The notes beneath the pieces were generated by a model, which had not been told where the DNA came from, searched no databases, and saw only the letters and a list, made by a program, of their open reading frames with translations. Positions 48,894 through 60,900 of a stretch of 64,000 nucleotides of DNA are shown here, one piece after another. Source of the DNA: Woeseiaceae bacterium (GTDB taxonomy: Bacteria > Pseudomonadota > Gammaproteobacteria > Steroidobacterales > Woeseiaceae); contig JANQMR010000023.1 in assembly GCA_028279985.1 (NCBI GenBank), forward strand, positions 154,550 through 218,549, given 5' to 3'. Numbering within the stretch: the first letter of the stretch is position 1; the number at the start of each line of letters is the position of its first letter. The position numbers and the translations under genes are program-made.

Positions 48894-50911
48894 TGTGGCT
48901 CGATGCCGCTTTGGCGCAGCAGCGCGTCGATGTCGGGCTTGCGGCCGCGGAACGCGACATAGGCTTCCATGAAGTCCCTGCTGCCGCCGATTTCCAGGAT
49001 CTCCCGGCGAAAGCGCGCCGCCGTATCGCGATCGAAGATGCCGGCCTCGTGAAACGCTTCGAAAGCATCCGCGGCCAGCACCTCGGCCCACTTGTAGCTG
49101 TAATAACCGGCCGCATACCCGCCGGCGAAAATGTGTGCAAAGGCGTGCGGCAGGCGGTTGTAGCCCGGATGACGCAACAAGGACACCTCGTCACGCACCT
49201 CGGCGAGCGTTCGCATGACATCGAGGCCGGTTTCGGCGTCGTATTCCGCGTGTATCCTGAGATCGAACAAGGCGAATTCGATTTGCCGCAGCATGGCCAG
49301 CGCCGCGCCGGCATGACGGCTGTCTTCCAGGCGCTCGAACAAGCTTCGCGGCAGGGGCTCGCCGGATTCGGCGTGCGACGAACAGCGTTCCAGCACCTCG
49401 TAGTTCCACGCGAAGTTCTCCATGAACTGACTCGGTAGCTCCACGGCGTCCCAGGGCACGCCGTTGATACCCGCGATGCTCGGATAGTCGATGCGGGTCA
49501 GCAGGTGGTGCAGCATGTGGCCGAACTCGTGGAATACGGTCACCACGTCGTCGTGGCCCAACAGCGAAACACCGCGCCCGTCGCCGGGCGCAAAATTGCA
49601 GACCAGATAACCGACCGGCAACGTGGTATGACCGTTCAGGCACTTGCGGTTGACGCAATCGTCGATCCATGCGCCGGTACGCTTGCCGCTGCGCGCATAC
49701 AAATCCGCGTAGAAGCCGCCGATCGCATCGCCACCGTCGCCTTTCACCGAAAAATACAGGACGTCCTCGTGCCAAACGTCGACGCCCTCCTCGTTCTCGA
49801 AGCTGACGCCATAGAGCTTGGCCGCAAGGTCGAACAAGCCCTTCATTACCGTATGCGCCGGGAAGTACTGTCTGAGCGCCTGGTTCGACACCGAGAACCG
49901 GGCCTGCTTGTATTTCTCGAGATAGAACGCCGCATCCCAGGGCTCTATCGTCATGCCGGCGAATTCCCGCAGCTCGGCCAGCTCACGCTCCGCGGCCGGG
50001 CGGGAGTGAGCGGACAACTCGCGCAGAAAGCGGATGACCTCGGCCGGCGTCGAGGCCATCTTGGTCGCCAGCGAATACTCGGCGTAATTGCCGAAGCCGA
50101 CCAGCTCGGCGGCCTCCTTGCGCAAGGCCAGGATCCGCCGGATGTTGTCGCCGTTGTCGAAATCGGGATCCGGGCCCTCGTCGGAGGCGCGCGTCACCCA
50201 CGCGTGATACATCGTTTCGCGCAGGGTCCGGTTCTCCGCATGCGTCATCACGGCATGGTAGGTCGGGTGGTCGAGGGTCAGAAGCCAGGCGTCCCGGTCG
50301 CGGGCTTCGGCTTCCGACCGGGCGCGGGCCATCGCCTGCGCCGGCAGGCCCTCGAGCTCGCCTTCGTCGCTGATGCCGAGTTGCCAGGCATCCGATGCAT
50401 CCTGGACGTTGTGTTCGAAGCGCGCCTGAATCTCGGCCAGCTCGCGCTTGACCGCCTTGAAGCGTGCTTTATTGTCATCCGGGAGGTCGACGCCTGCGAG
50501 ATGGAAATCCCGTAAGGCCAGTTCCACGGCACTGCGTTGCGCGGGGCTGGTTGCCTCGTCGAATCGACTCGCCACCCGCGCGTAGGCTTGCTGCAACCGC
50601 AGGTTCTGTGATAATTCGGTGCCGTGCTCGGTCAATAACGGCAAGGCTTGGTTGAATGCCTCGCGCCACTCGCTGGAGCCTAGCACCCCTTGCAGATGAC
50701 TGACCGGTGACCAGATTCGCGACAGCTCGTGTTCCATCTCCTCTAGCGGCAATACGATGGAGTCGAAATCCGGTTCCCGGTCTGCGTCGAGCAAGCGGTC
50801 GATCCTGAGCCGATGCCGTTCTATCACCGCCCGGATCGCGGGTACGACGTGCTCGGGCGCGATATCCGCGAAACGCGGCAGGGAAGAGGTATCGAGCAAT
50901 GGATTGGTCAT
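48890..50911 (-). CDS. prlC: Oligopeptidase A (M3 family metallopeptidase)
   Basis: This 673-residue cytoplasmic zinc peptidase degrades oligopeptides, including released signal peptides. The zinc motif HEFGHMLHHLL is present, with the third ligand region downstream (NFAWNYEVLERC). The C-terminal segment YYSYKWAEVLAADAFEAF is also typical. Length and N-terminus (NPLLDTSSLPRFADIAPEHVVPAI) match gammaproteobacterial OpdA. The xth gene is translationally coupled downstream. Confidence 0.95.
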   Translation of the reverse strand: MTNPLLDTSSLPRFADIAPEHVVPAIRAVIERHRLRIDRLLDADREPDFDSIVLPLEEMEHELSRIWSPVSHLQGVLGSSEWREAFNQALPLLTEHGTELSQNLRLQQAYARVASRFDEATSPAQRSAVELALRDFHLAGVDLPDDNKARFKAVKRELAEIQARFEHNVQDASDAWQLGISDEGELEGLPAQAMARARSEAEARDRDAWLLTLDHPTYHAVMTHAENRTLRETMYHAWVTRASDEGPDPDFDNGDNIRRILALRKEAAELVGFGNYAEYSLATKMASTPAEVIRFLRELSAHSRPAAERELAELREFAGMTIEPWDAAFYLEKYKQARFSVSNQALRQYFPAHTVMKGLFDLAAKLYGVSFENEEGVDVWHEDVLYFSVKGDGGDAIGGFYADLYARSGKRTGAWIDDCVNRKCLNGHTTLPVGYLVCNFAPGDGRGVSLLGHDDVVTVFHEFGHMLHHLLTRIDYPSIAGINGVPWDAVELPSQFMENFAWNYEVLERCSSHAESGEPLPRSLFERLEDSRHAGAALAMLRQIEFALFDLRIHAEYDAETGLDVMRTLAEVRDEVSLLRHPGYNRLPHAFAHIFAGGYAAGYYSYKWAEVLAADAFEAFHEAGIFDRDTAARFRREILEIGGSRDFMEAYVAFRGRKPDIDALLRQSGIEPQ

Positions 50912-50956
50912 GGGCTATTGGTCATGGACGGAGTCGACTTAGGCAGTGTGAAACGC

Positions 50957-51044
50957 GTAAGGGGAAACTCGGTAAGGCGAAGTCCGGTAAGGCGAAGTTC
51001 GGCAAGGCGAATTCGGCAATAGGGAGTTCGGCAAAGTGATATTC
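50957..51044. repeat. Degenerate 15-base tandem repeat, about six units
   Basis: Units close to GGTAAGGCGAAGTTC run head-to-tail between prlC and gor: 50971-50985, 50986-51000, 51001-51014, 51015-51029 and 51030-51044, with a first diverged copy at about 50957. The 283-base gap holds no gene. The units drift gradually from left to right. Confidence 0.7.
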
Positions 51045-51194
51045 GATAGACGTAATACCCGATTAAGCGACACCCGGCTCGGTGAAACCGATTTCGGTGG
51101 CCGGATGTTAGCACAGGCCGTTGCCGCGCCGATTCCAGCATCGTCATACTGCAAACCACAGGTGTCCGGTTAGGCGGCCACGGGAGTAAGGATC

Positions 51195-52553
51195 TTGTCG
51201 AGTAAGGACGACCCGAACTACGAATTGATTGTCGTCGGCGGCGGCAGCGGCGGTCTGGCGCATGCGCAGCGCGCGGCGGAGTACGGCGTTCGCACGGCGG
51301 CGGTCGAGTCGGACCGGCTGGGCGGGACCTGCGTCAACGTCGGCTGCGTGCCGAAGAAAGTGATGTGGTACGCAGCGCAGCATGCGCATCATTTCCGGTA
51401 TGCGGCCGACTACGGCTTCGAGTCCGGAGCCAACGGTCACGACTGGCACCGGCTGCGCGAGCGCCGCGACGCCTATGTCAAACGGCTGAACGGGATATAC
51501 GAGGATAAGCTTGGCAGCCGGGGCGTGACTTACCTGCGCGGCCACGGCCGGTTCGTCGATCCGCATACCCTGCTCGTCGACGGTAGGGAATACCGGGCGA
51601 GGCGTTTCGTCATCGCCACCGGTGGGCGGCCGATCGTGCCGGACATTCCCGGTGCGGAGTTCGGCATCACCTCCGACGGGTTCTTCGAGCTCGACGAAAG
51701 GCCCGGCCGGGTGCTGGTCGCGGGCAGCGGATACGTTGCGGTCGAGCTTGCGGGCGTGTTCAGGGCGCTCGGCAGCGAGGTGCGGATCGTGGTCAGGAAA
51801 GACGGCGTCTTACGCGGTTTCGACCCGATGCTCGGCGGCGAGCTGATGCAGGCGATGCGCGGCGACGGTATCGACATCGACGTGCGTGTCGTACCGTCGA
51901 GCCTGGAACGGACGGCCGGCGGGCTGGTCATGACCGCAAGCGACGGCCGTCGTCTCGGCCCGGTCGATTGTGTCTTGTGGGCCGTCGGCCGCGCAGCGAA
52001 CACCGACGATCTCGGCTTGGCGGAGGCGGGTGTCGAGCTCGACGACCGCGGCTTCGTCCCGGTCGACAAATTTCAGCAGACCAACGTCGAGCACATCTTC
52101 GCGCTCGGCGACGTCACGGGTGCCGCGGCCTTGACGCCGGTGGCCATCGCCGCCGGGCGCAGGCTCGCCGATCGCCTGTACGGCGGCATGCCGGAGCGGC
52201 ATCTGGACTACGGCTTGATTCCCACCGTGATCTTCAGCCATCCGCCGATCGGTACCGTGGGGCTGACCGAGGACCAGGCCCGCGCGGCTTACGGTGACGA
52301 GGTCAAGGTATACCAATCGGCATTCACGGGCATGTTCTACGCCCTGGGCGACGACAAACAACGGACGGCGATGAAACTCGTCACGGCCGGCGATACCGAG
52401 CGGATCGTCGGTTGCCACGCCATCGGCGACGGCGTCGACGAGATGCTGCAGGGGTTCGCCGTCGCGATCCGGATGGGCGCGACCAAAGCCGATTTCGACG
52501 ACACGGTGGCGATTCATCCGACCAGCGCCGAAGAGCTCGTGACCATGCGTTGA
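51195..52553 (+). CDS. gor: Glutathione-disulfide reductase
   Basis: This 452-residue FAD enzyme reduces glutathione disulfide with NADPH in the cytoplasm. The FAD motif is [17 protein letters not shown], the redox pair is in [16 protein letters not shown], the NADPH motif is [19 protein letters not shown] with the downstream Arg residues ([15 protein letters not shown]), and the C-terminal base is in [15 protein letters not shown]. It closely follows E. coli Gor. TTG 51195 follows GGGAGTAAGGA. Confidence 0.95.
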   Translation: MSSKDDPNYELIVVGGGSGGLAHAQRAAEYGVRTAAVESDRLGGTCVNVGCVPKKVMWYAAQHAHHFRYAADYGFESGANGHDWHRLRERRDAYVKRLNGIYEDKLGSRGVTYLRGHGRFVDPHTLLVDGREYRARRFVIATGGRPIVPDIPGAEFGITSDGFFELDERPGRVLVAGSGYVAVELAGVFRALGSEVRIVVRKDGVLRGFDPMLGGELMQAMRGDGIDIDVRVVPSSLERTAGGLVMTASDGRRLGPVDCVLWAVGRAANTDDLGLAEAGVELDDRGFVPVDKFQQTNVEHIFALGDVTGAAALTPVAIAAGRRLADRLYGGMPERHLDYGLIPTVIFSHPPIGTVGLTEDQARAAYGDEVKVYQSAFTGMFYALGDDKQRTAMKLVTAGDTERIVGCHAIGDGVDEMLQGFAVAIRMGATKADFDDTVAIHPTSAEELVTMR

Positions 52554-52599
52554 GCCGGTCTTAACCAATACGTCGGCGATACGTCGGCGGGTAGCGGAC

Positions 52600-54526
<1,927 letters not shown>

Positions 54527-54648
54527 TTAGGGCTGGTAAACAAGCCCGGTCCCCGGTTTACGCGTTTGCGCCGGGGTTTTGCAGTGAATTGGCCGTGACG
54601 TCGGCCGGGAAGTTGGTAATAAATGCCGGATGGAGTGGGTCATCTCGT

Positions 54649-55245
54649 ATGAATAGCGCTAACGCCGCCGACCGGCGACGGAGGTTCGACCGACTCGTCG
54701 GCACATTCCATCAGGACATGTACCGATACGCGGCCTGGCTGAGCCGGGACCGGACCGTCGCCGAAGACGTGGTCCAGGAGTCGCTGCTCAGGGCCTGGAA
54801 ATCGCTGGACGCGCTGCGCGACGATGGAGCCGCGAAATACTGGCTGTTGACGATCGTGCGACGGGAAAACGCCCGGTATTTCGAGCGGCGCAGGCTGGAA
54901 ACGGTGGACGTGGACAGCCTGACGCCGGCCCAGGAGGCGCTTCTCGCATCGTCGCCGGACGACGAGACCGACGACATGCGCCAGGCGATATACCGGCTCG
55001 ACGACGATTATCGCGAGCCGTTGGTGTTACAGGTCCTGATGGGCTACAGCACCGGCGAGATTGCGGAGATGATGGGACTGAAACAGGGCGCCGTGCTGAC
55101 GCGCCTGCACCGGGCAAGAAACAAGCTCAAGGAAGACCTGCAGCGCGAGGCGCCGGGAGAAGACTTGGGCGGCGCCCGGCGAAAGGAAGAGATACGGGGT
55201 GACCTCCTGGAAGACCTGGGCGGCAAGCAAGCAAACGATGACTGA
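54649..55245 (+). CDS. ECF-type RNA polymerase sigma factor
   Basis: This 198-residue sigma factor has region 2 FDRLVGTFHQDMYRYAAWLSRDRTVAEDVVQESLLRAWKSLDALRD and region 4 LDDDYREPLVLQVLMGYSTGEIAEMMGLKQGAVLTRLHRARNKLKEDL. Regions 1.1 and 3 are missing, as in ECF factors. ATG 54649 is preferred over an upstream start at 54589. It overlaps the anti-sigma gene by eight bases. It probably drives the adjacent EGxCG-repeat gene and metal or redox stress genes, which is inference from position. Confidence 0.9.
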   Translation: MNSANAADRRRRFDRLVGTFHQDMYRYAAWLSRDRTVAEDVVQESLLRAWKSLDALRDDGAAKYWLLTIVRRENARYFERRRLETVDVDSLTPAQEALLASSPDDETDDMRQAIYRLDDDYREPLVLQVLMGYSTGEIAEMMGLKQGAVLTRLHRARNKLKEDLQREAPGEDLGGARRKEEIRGDLLEDLGGKQANDD

Positions 55246-55912
55246 CCGTAACGAAGACCGTAACGAGGACGACCCGGCCGCGACCCCGGACCCCGAGTTC
55301 GAACGCCGCATCCTGGCAGCGCTCGAGCTGCCGGCGCCGGCGCTTTCGATGCCGGATCTGCCCGCGATCGAGTCGGACAATGTCGAATCGGACAATGTCA
55401 CGGTACTGCCGACCAAAAAACGCATCGGCGCACCGGTGTGGTTGGCGCTGGCGGCAACCGTCGTCGTCGCCGCGATGCTCGGCGTGCGCCTGTTCGATGC
55501 GTCGGTCACGTACCCGTCCCTGGCCGACGAGATCGTCGCGCATCTCGAGCACGAGCCGCATGCATTGCGTCCGACCGACAAGCCGGTCAGCGACCGGAGA
55601 CTGGCCAGGGTCGTCGATTCGGCCGTCGCCGAATTCGACCGGGAACGCAGCCTGATCACCTATGCCAATACGTGCACGATCAACGGCAAGGCCGTACCGC
55701 ACCTGGTCATCCAGGGAGAGAGAGGTCCGGTTACGATCATCCTGATGCCCGACGAGAAAATCGACGGCGCCCAGTCGCTGGCCGGCCGGAACGTCAACGG
55801 TGTCATTCTGCCGGTCGGCAGCGGCAGCATCGCGATCATCGGCGAAGCCGGAGAACGCCTGGAACGGATCGAACAAGACGTAGTGAGTTCGGTGACGTGG
55901 ATCGGCACCTGA
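55238..55912 (+). CDS. DUF3379-type membrane anti-sigma factor
   Basis: This 224-residue protein has an acidic cytoplasmic N-terminal part containing PDPEFERRILAALELPAP, a single membrane segment APVWLALAATVVVAAMLGV at about residues 65-83, and a periplasmic C-terminal domain (LITYANTCTINGKAVPHLVIQ, GPVTIILMPDEKI, VNGVILPVGSGSIAIIGEAGE). This is the usual DUF3379 layout, found next to ECF sigma genes. It would hold the sigma factor at the membrane until a periplasmic signal arrives. Its start overlaps the sigma gene. Confidence 0.85.
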   Translation: MTDRNEDRNEDDPAATPDPEFERRILAALELPAPALSMPDLPAIESDNVESDNVTVLPTKKRIGAPVWLALAATVVVAAMLGVRLFDASVTYPSLADEIVAHLEHEPHALRPTDKPVSDRRLARVVDSAVAEFDRERSLITYANTCTINGKAVPHLVIQGERGPVTIILMPDEKIDGAQSLAGRNVNGVILPVGSGSIAIIGEAGERLERIEQDVVSSVTWIGT

Positions 55913-55975
55913 GTCATCCACGGAATCGATAGTCTAATGCCCCGCTTAGGGCGATAACCTGGTAGGAGAGAAATC

Positions 55976-56347
55976 ATGTCAGAGAAAAAAGTCGTTAAAC
56001 CCGTTGCATTGGCCGTGGGCGCCGCGCTCGCGAGCTCGTTCGCCTTGGCCGGCACAACCAGCGCCGATGGCGTCGACAGCCCGTTCTCGATGTCCACCTT
56101 GAACGTCGGCTACATGCTCGGCGAAGGCGAGGGCGCTTGCGGCGAGGGTAGCTGCGGCGAAGGCGATAAGGATAAGGACGGCGAAGGCGCTTGTGGCGAA
56201 GGCAGTTGCGGCGCCAAGGATAAGGACAAGGACAAGAAGGGAGAAGGTTCCTGCGGCGAAGGCTCCTGCGGTGAAGGTAGTTGCGGCGAAGGTGAGAAGG
56301 AAGGCGAAGGTGCCTGCGGTGAAGGTTCCTGTGGAGGTTCGGTGTAA
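55976..56347 (+). CDS. hvfA: HvfA-family EGxCG-repeat precursor (metallophore-type RiPP)
   Basis: This is a 123-residue exported protein. The signal peptide is VALAVGAALASSFALAGTTSA; next comes SPFSMSTLNVGYM, which matches the conserved spacer of HvfA proteins. The core has nine EG(S/A)CG motifs separated by charged linkers (DKDKD, KDKDKDKK, EKE). Related precursors carry EGKCG repeats; MNIO (DUF692) enzymes with a DUF2063 partner modify the cysteines so that they bind copper. The usual Lys is Ser or Ala here. No hvfB or hvfC gene lies in this window; the gene follows the ECF/anti-sigma pair. GGTAGGAGAG precedes ATG 55976. Confidence 0.87.
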   Translation: MSEKKVVKPVALAVGAALASSFALAGTTSADGVDSPFSMSTLNVGYMLGEGEGACGEGSCGEGDKDKDGEGACGEGSCGAKDKDKDKKGEGSCGEGSCGEGSCGEGEKEGEGACGEGSCGGSV

Positions 56348-56377
56348 TCGACCGACCGGGACTCGAACCCTGAACCG

Positions 56378-56407
56378 AAGAGGCCCGCACATCGTGCGGG
56401 CCTTCTT
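56378..56407 (+). terminator. Rho-independent-type terminator after hvfA
   Basis: AGGCCCGCAC (56381-56390), a 3-base loop and GTGCGGGCCT (56394-56403) form a perfect 10-base-pair GC-rich stem, followed by TCTT. The T tract is short. It ends 10 bases before the ATG of the next gene, so that gene needs its own promoter or read-through. Confidence 0.75.
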
Positions 56408-56413
56408 GTGGCG

Positions 56414-56953
56414 ATGACTAGCGAGCTGGAAGTCCTGCGGATCGTAAGTGAACGTCTGGAGCGTGAACGGATAGCGTTCATGCTGACAGGCTCGTACGCC
56501 ATGGCGTACTACGCAACCCCCCGAATGACGCGCGATCTGGATCTGGTCGTGGCGCTGGAGGATGGTGACGTCGGCAGACTCGTAACGGCCTTTTCCGCGG
56601 ACTTTTACCTCGACGAGGATGTTGCCCGGGCCGCCGTCAGCTCGCAGCGTCTCTTTAACCTCATGCATTTTGAAAGCGGCATCAAAGTGGATTTCATCGT
56701 AAAAAAGGACTCGGAGTATCGCCTCGTAGAGTTTGCGCGTCGCAAACTGATCGACATGAGCGGCATCAGGACGTGGATCGTCAGTCGCGAGGATTTGATA
56801 CTATCGAAACTGGCGTGGGCGCGCGATGCGGAGTCGGAGTTACAGCGTCGTGACGTTCAGGCACTCTACGATGAGTCCGTGGATCGTGCGTATATCGAAC
56901 AATGGGCGGGGCCGTTACAAGTAACCGGGCTACTGCGGGAAGTGATCGGATGA
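56414..56953 (+). CDS. Nucleotidyltransferase-fold protein (DUF6036/AbiEii-like)
   Basis: This is a 179-residue protein with a minimal nucleotidyltransferase pattern: FMLTGSYAMAYYATPRMTRDLDLVVAL (GS and DxD-type RDLDLV motif), later GIKVDFIVKKDSEY with an acidic residue, and TWIVSREDLILSKLAWARDAES. Proteins of this group often act as the toxin or effector side of small two-gene modules. ATG 56414 is chosen over GTG 56408. The stop region overlaps the next gene by four bases (ATGA). Confidence 0.82.
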   Translation: MTSELEVLRIVSERLERERIAFMLTGSYAMAYYATPRMTRDLDLVVALEDGDVGRLVTAFSADFYLDEDVARAAVSSQRLFNLMHFESGIKVDFIVKKDSEYRLVEFARRKLIDMSGIRTWIVSREDLILSKLAWARDAESELQRRDVQALYDESVDRAYIEQWAGPLQVTGLLREVIG

Positions 56954-57219
56954 ACGACACTTCGCCGGAGGTCGCGACCGTTGTAGCCGAACGGTACCGG
57001 CAAATGACGCCGCTGGAGCGAATGAAGATCGCCTCCGACATGTTCGACACGGCACGAGCCATCGTCGAGTCATCATTGCCCAGGAGTTTGTCGCGCCGAG
57101 AGCGCCGCCTGGCGCTGGCGAAGCGCTTGTATGGGAGCGAGCTTCCAGAGGCCGCGCTGATCGAATTTTCAGAGTGGCCGCACACCGTCGACTGCGGAGC
57201 TCCTTCCAACCTCGATTGA
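56950..57219 (+). CDS. Small partner protein of the nucleotidyltransferase
   Basis: This is an 89-residue helical protein: VAERYRQMTPLERMKIASDMFDTARAIVESSLPRSLSRRERRLALAKRLYGSELP. The ERMRMASxMFDTARxIVxxSLP pattern recurs in small proteins next to DUF6036-type nucleotidyltransferases. It starts in an ATGA overlap with that gene. It may be an antitoxin-like partner, by analogy of layout; no direct evidence is visible. Confidence 0.7.
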   Translation: MNDTSPEVATVVAERYRQMTPLERMKIASDMFDTARAIVESSLPRSLSRRERRLALAKRLYGSELPEAALIEFSEWPHTVDCGAPSNLD

Positions 57220-57295
57220 GCACCTGTCGGACGGTCCCCTGTTCGTCGATCTGAAAAAGCGGTAGATTGCCGTCCATGGTCGGGAGTTCGTCTCC

Positions 57296-57886
57296 ATGAA
57301 CGAATCGCTGATCCGCTGCGGCTGGGCGGACGGCGTCGGTCCGAACTACGTCGAGTACCACGATACCGAGTGGGGTGTGCCCGTTCACGATGATCGGCTG
57401 CAGTTCGAGTTCCTGATCCTCGAGGGCGCGCAGGCGGGACTGAGCTGGGCCACGATTCTGAACAAGCGGGACGGTTACCGGAAAGCGTTTGCGGCGTTCG
57501 ACCCGGAGAAGGTGGCCCGTTTTACGCCGAAACGTGTCGAAAAGTTGCTGGGCAACCCGGCAATCGTCAGGAACCGGCTCAAAGTCGAGTCGGCGGTAAC
57601 CAATGCCCAGGCGTTCCTGGCGGTGCAGGAAGCCTTCGGCAGCTTCAGCGATTACATCTGGGAATTCGTCGGCGGTGAACCGCTCCAGCACCGCTACCGC
57701 AGGCTCAAAGAGGTTCCGGCGAGTACGCCCGAGTCCGACGCCTTGTCGAAAGACCTGAAAAAGCGCGGCTTTCGTTTTGTCGGCAGCACGATCATGTACG
57801 CGCACATGCAGGCGACCGGACTGGTCAACGACCATCTGACCGGCTGTTTCCGTCATTCGATCTGCGCCGACCTCGGTCGGAGCTAG
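57296..57886 (+). CDS. tag: DNA-3-methyladenine glycosylase I
   Basis: Tag removes 3-methyladenine from alkylated DNA. The 196-residue sequence has RCGWADGVGPNYVEYHDTEWGVPVHDDRLQFEFLILEGAQAGLSWATILNKR, the zinc/base-recognition N-terminus, IVRNRLKVESAVTNAQAFL, and the C-terminal FVGSTIMYAHMQATGLVNDHLTGCFRH with conserved His and Cys. All typical Tag features are present. It stands alone, convergent with the subtilase gene. Confidence 0.95.
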   Translation: MNESLIRCGWADGVGPNYVEYHDTEWGVPVHDDRLQFEFLILEGAQAGLSWATILNKRDGYRKAFAAFDPEKVARFTPKRVEKLLGNPAIVRNRLKVESAVTNAQAFLAVQEAFGSFSDYIWEFVGGEPLQHRYRRLKEVPASTPESDALSKDLKKRGFRFVGSTIMYAHMQATGLVNDHLTGCFRHSICADLGRS

Positions 57887-57902
57887 TGTCCTATCCCGGC
57901 AA

Positions 57903-60900
57903 TCAGTTGCCGACCGTCACCAGCGTAAGCCCGACCAGGCCGTCCGGTGTGTTGTGCGAAACGCCGCCAAGATAGATCGTGTCCGAGGCGAGATTGGCCC
58001 AGTCGACCGTCACCTCCTCGATCGTTCCGGCCGCTACCGCGGCCGGTCCGGTGGCTGCCAGGTTGCCGGGATCGTCGACGATACCGAAGGCCCAGCCGAG
58101 CAGGGAATAGGCGGCGCCCGGTCCACCCGACACGTTGTCGGTGGCGAAGCCGTGAATCAGCACCGCATACCGGCCCTCGTCGGGCCGAAAGAAGTCGAAG
58201 CGTTCCTGCGACGTGTTTTCGCCGCTTTTGCCGATCTCGAAACAGTTGACGTTGTCCGGACAAAAATAGACGTACATGTCCAGATCGTCCTCACCGTCGG
58301 TCAGCGCGTCGAAAAGGGCAAAGCGCAAGTACAGTTGTGCCGCGGGCACGTCGATCAGGTGTATCGTCACGCCGTCGCGATCCCGGAAGCTGAAGGTCTT
58401 GGTGGGATCGTCGTCGACGAAGCCCTCGATCACCAGCGGCAGGTTCAGGCCGTGCACGCCCGGCGAATAAGGCCCGGTATAGCCGAATTCGACCGGGAAG
58501 CTCAGCGACCCGGTTCCGCCCACGCCGACGATTTCGTCCGGCGCGGTCAGCGATACCGGGCGCACGACGAGCGGACTGCGTGCCACGCGATCGTCGCGAT
58601 CGTCTGCGGTCCAGCGAAGCTCGCCGAAGCGCCACAGGTCCAGCGGACCGGACAGGTACCGCATCGTCACCGAATAATCGGCCGACTGGCCGGGTGCAAT
58701 CGAGAGCATTTCGGGGAATACGGCGATGTCGAGACCCGGCGGCGGCGTGACCGACACCGACAGTGCGAGCGACGCATCGGCCACGTTGGTGATCCGTCGC
58801 GATACGGTCCGCTCGTTGGCCAGCCTCGCCACCGTGATCGCGGGCTGATTCAGCTCGGCCGGATCGAAAGACGCGCCGGCCTCACGTAATTGATCACAGC
58901 GCTCGGCCGACACCGCCGGGGACGCTATGCCGCAGGCAAAGGCATCGTAGTCGTCGGCGCCCGCTTCATACACGACGCCCGGGTCCCTGGCGTCGTTAGG
59001 CACGATGTGGCCGGCGCCGAAGTCGAAGGGGTTCGCGGGCGTTTCGCCGTCGGCAAGCTTCAGGTCCTGGCGCGCCGTAGTCATCAGCGCGGATTTGACC
59101 GCCGCCGGGCTCCATTCGGGATGCGCCTGCATCAACAGTGCGGCCACGCCTGCGACATGCGGCGTTGCCATCGAGGTTCCGCTCAGGTAGGCGTAAGTCT
59201 CGCCGGGTGTCGCGTTCGCGGCGTCGGGAGTGAAGCCTGCCAGGATGTTGACCCCCGGTGAGCTTACGTCAGGCTTCAGGATGTCCGGGACGGGCGCGGG
59301 CCCGCGTGCCGAAAACGTCCCGACGACGTTACCGGTCTCGGTCTCGGTCAGAAGCAAGCCCTTGTCCAGCGTGACCCGCACTTCGTTGCCGGCATCCAGC
59401 TCGGCCAGGATCAGGTTGCCGTCGGCCTGGCCGATCATCAGCGCCGGGATGTCCGACAAGCCGGCCGTGCCGTTCATGACGATCGGGCCGCCGGCCAGGC
59501 TATAGACGACGGCGGCGACGGCGCCCGCCGTCTCCGCGTTGGCGACTTTGACGTCGAAATCGCAGCCGCCGCGTTGAATCAGCGCAATGTTGCCGTCCAT
59601 CTCGCCGGTGTTGACCAAGGGCCGGCAGGCGTCCGATGTCGTGCCGTCCGAGCCGTCGTCCAGCGCGCGATCGTCGTCGTCGGCCAGGATCAGCGGCCCT
59701 TCGATCGGATCGCGGTCCTTGAGCGGCGGCGTGAAACCGGCCTCCTCGACGGCGATCTTGCCGGCGATAGACGGCGGCGAGTCGATTCTCAAGGCCTCCG
59801 ACGACGTCTCGCCGTCGCGCGTCGACGCGGCCGTCGTGATCGCCCAGGGGCCGCCGGCCGGCGAGCCCAGGCTGCCGAAACCGGGGCCGTCGTTTCCGGC
59901 GGCGACCACCGAGAGCACGCCGGCTTTCGCCGCCTCCATCAGCGCGATGTCGTCGGGCGCCGTGATCTTGACCAGCGAGCTGCCGACTGAGTAGTTGATG
60001 ATGTCCACGCCGTCGGCCACGGCCGTGTCGATCGCGTTGGCGAGGTCCGAGGTGTTGCAGCTCGCGCGCTGCTTACCCGGACGCAGCCAGCAGGCCTTGT
60101 AGACCGCGACCCGCGCCCGCGGCGCAATCCCCTCGATGTTGCCGATCAAGGTGCCGAAGATTGACGCCTGGACCCGGTTGCCCGCCGCGGTCGTTGCCGT
60201 GTGGGTGCCGTGGCCGTCCACGTCTCGCGCCGAACGGATCTCGCCGGCGTCGATCGGCCCGGTTGCCTCGGCGCCGTCGATGAACCAGCGGGCGCCGATC
60301 AGCTTGTTGTTGCAGGCGGTTTGCTCGAACCGTTCGCCGCTTTGACAGAGTCCGTTCCAGTTCTCGGGCGGGTCGAACACTAGCTCGTCCTCGAGCCGGT
60401 CGAAACGCCCGCAAAGCCATTGGCCGAGCAGCGTGGCCGCGGCCCAGCTACTTCGACAGAGTCGCGGCCGGTCCGCCCGCCGGGTGTCCTCGAGCGCCGG
60501 GTGCTCGGGATAGATGCCGCTGTCGATGAAACCGATGACGACACCTTCACCGTCGAGGCCTTCCGCGCCGCGCAGTCCGCCGTCGGCGTCGAACAGACCC
60601 AGAAACTCCGCGCTGAAGTTGGTCGCCAAGGGCCGGATTTCGTCCTCCCAGACCTCCCGCACTTCCGGCATGTTGGCAAGTTTGTTCGCTTCGGCCGCGG
60701 TCAGACTGGCGGCGAAACCGTTCAAGCTGTAGCGGTAACTGTAGATCTTGACGGCTGCCGGCGCCGTCCGGGCGAGGAGTTTTTCCTGTTCCTCGCCCAG
60801 GCGCGTCGCGTAACTCCGGACCGCGCTGCTTTTCATGTCGATCCGCGCGCGGCTTCCCGAAACCAGGGCTTTGTTGACGGCGCCGGACAACGCGGCCGCG

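Noticed and set aside
54608..54640. GGAAGTT as ECF-type -35 box before the sigma gene
   Set aside because: No -10 box of ECF type lies at the required distance.
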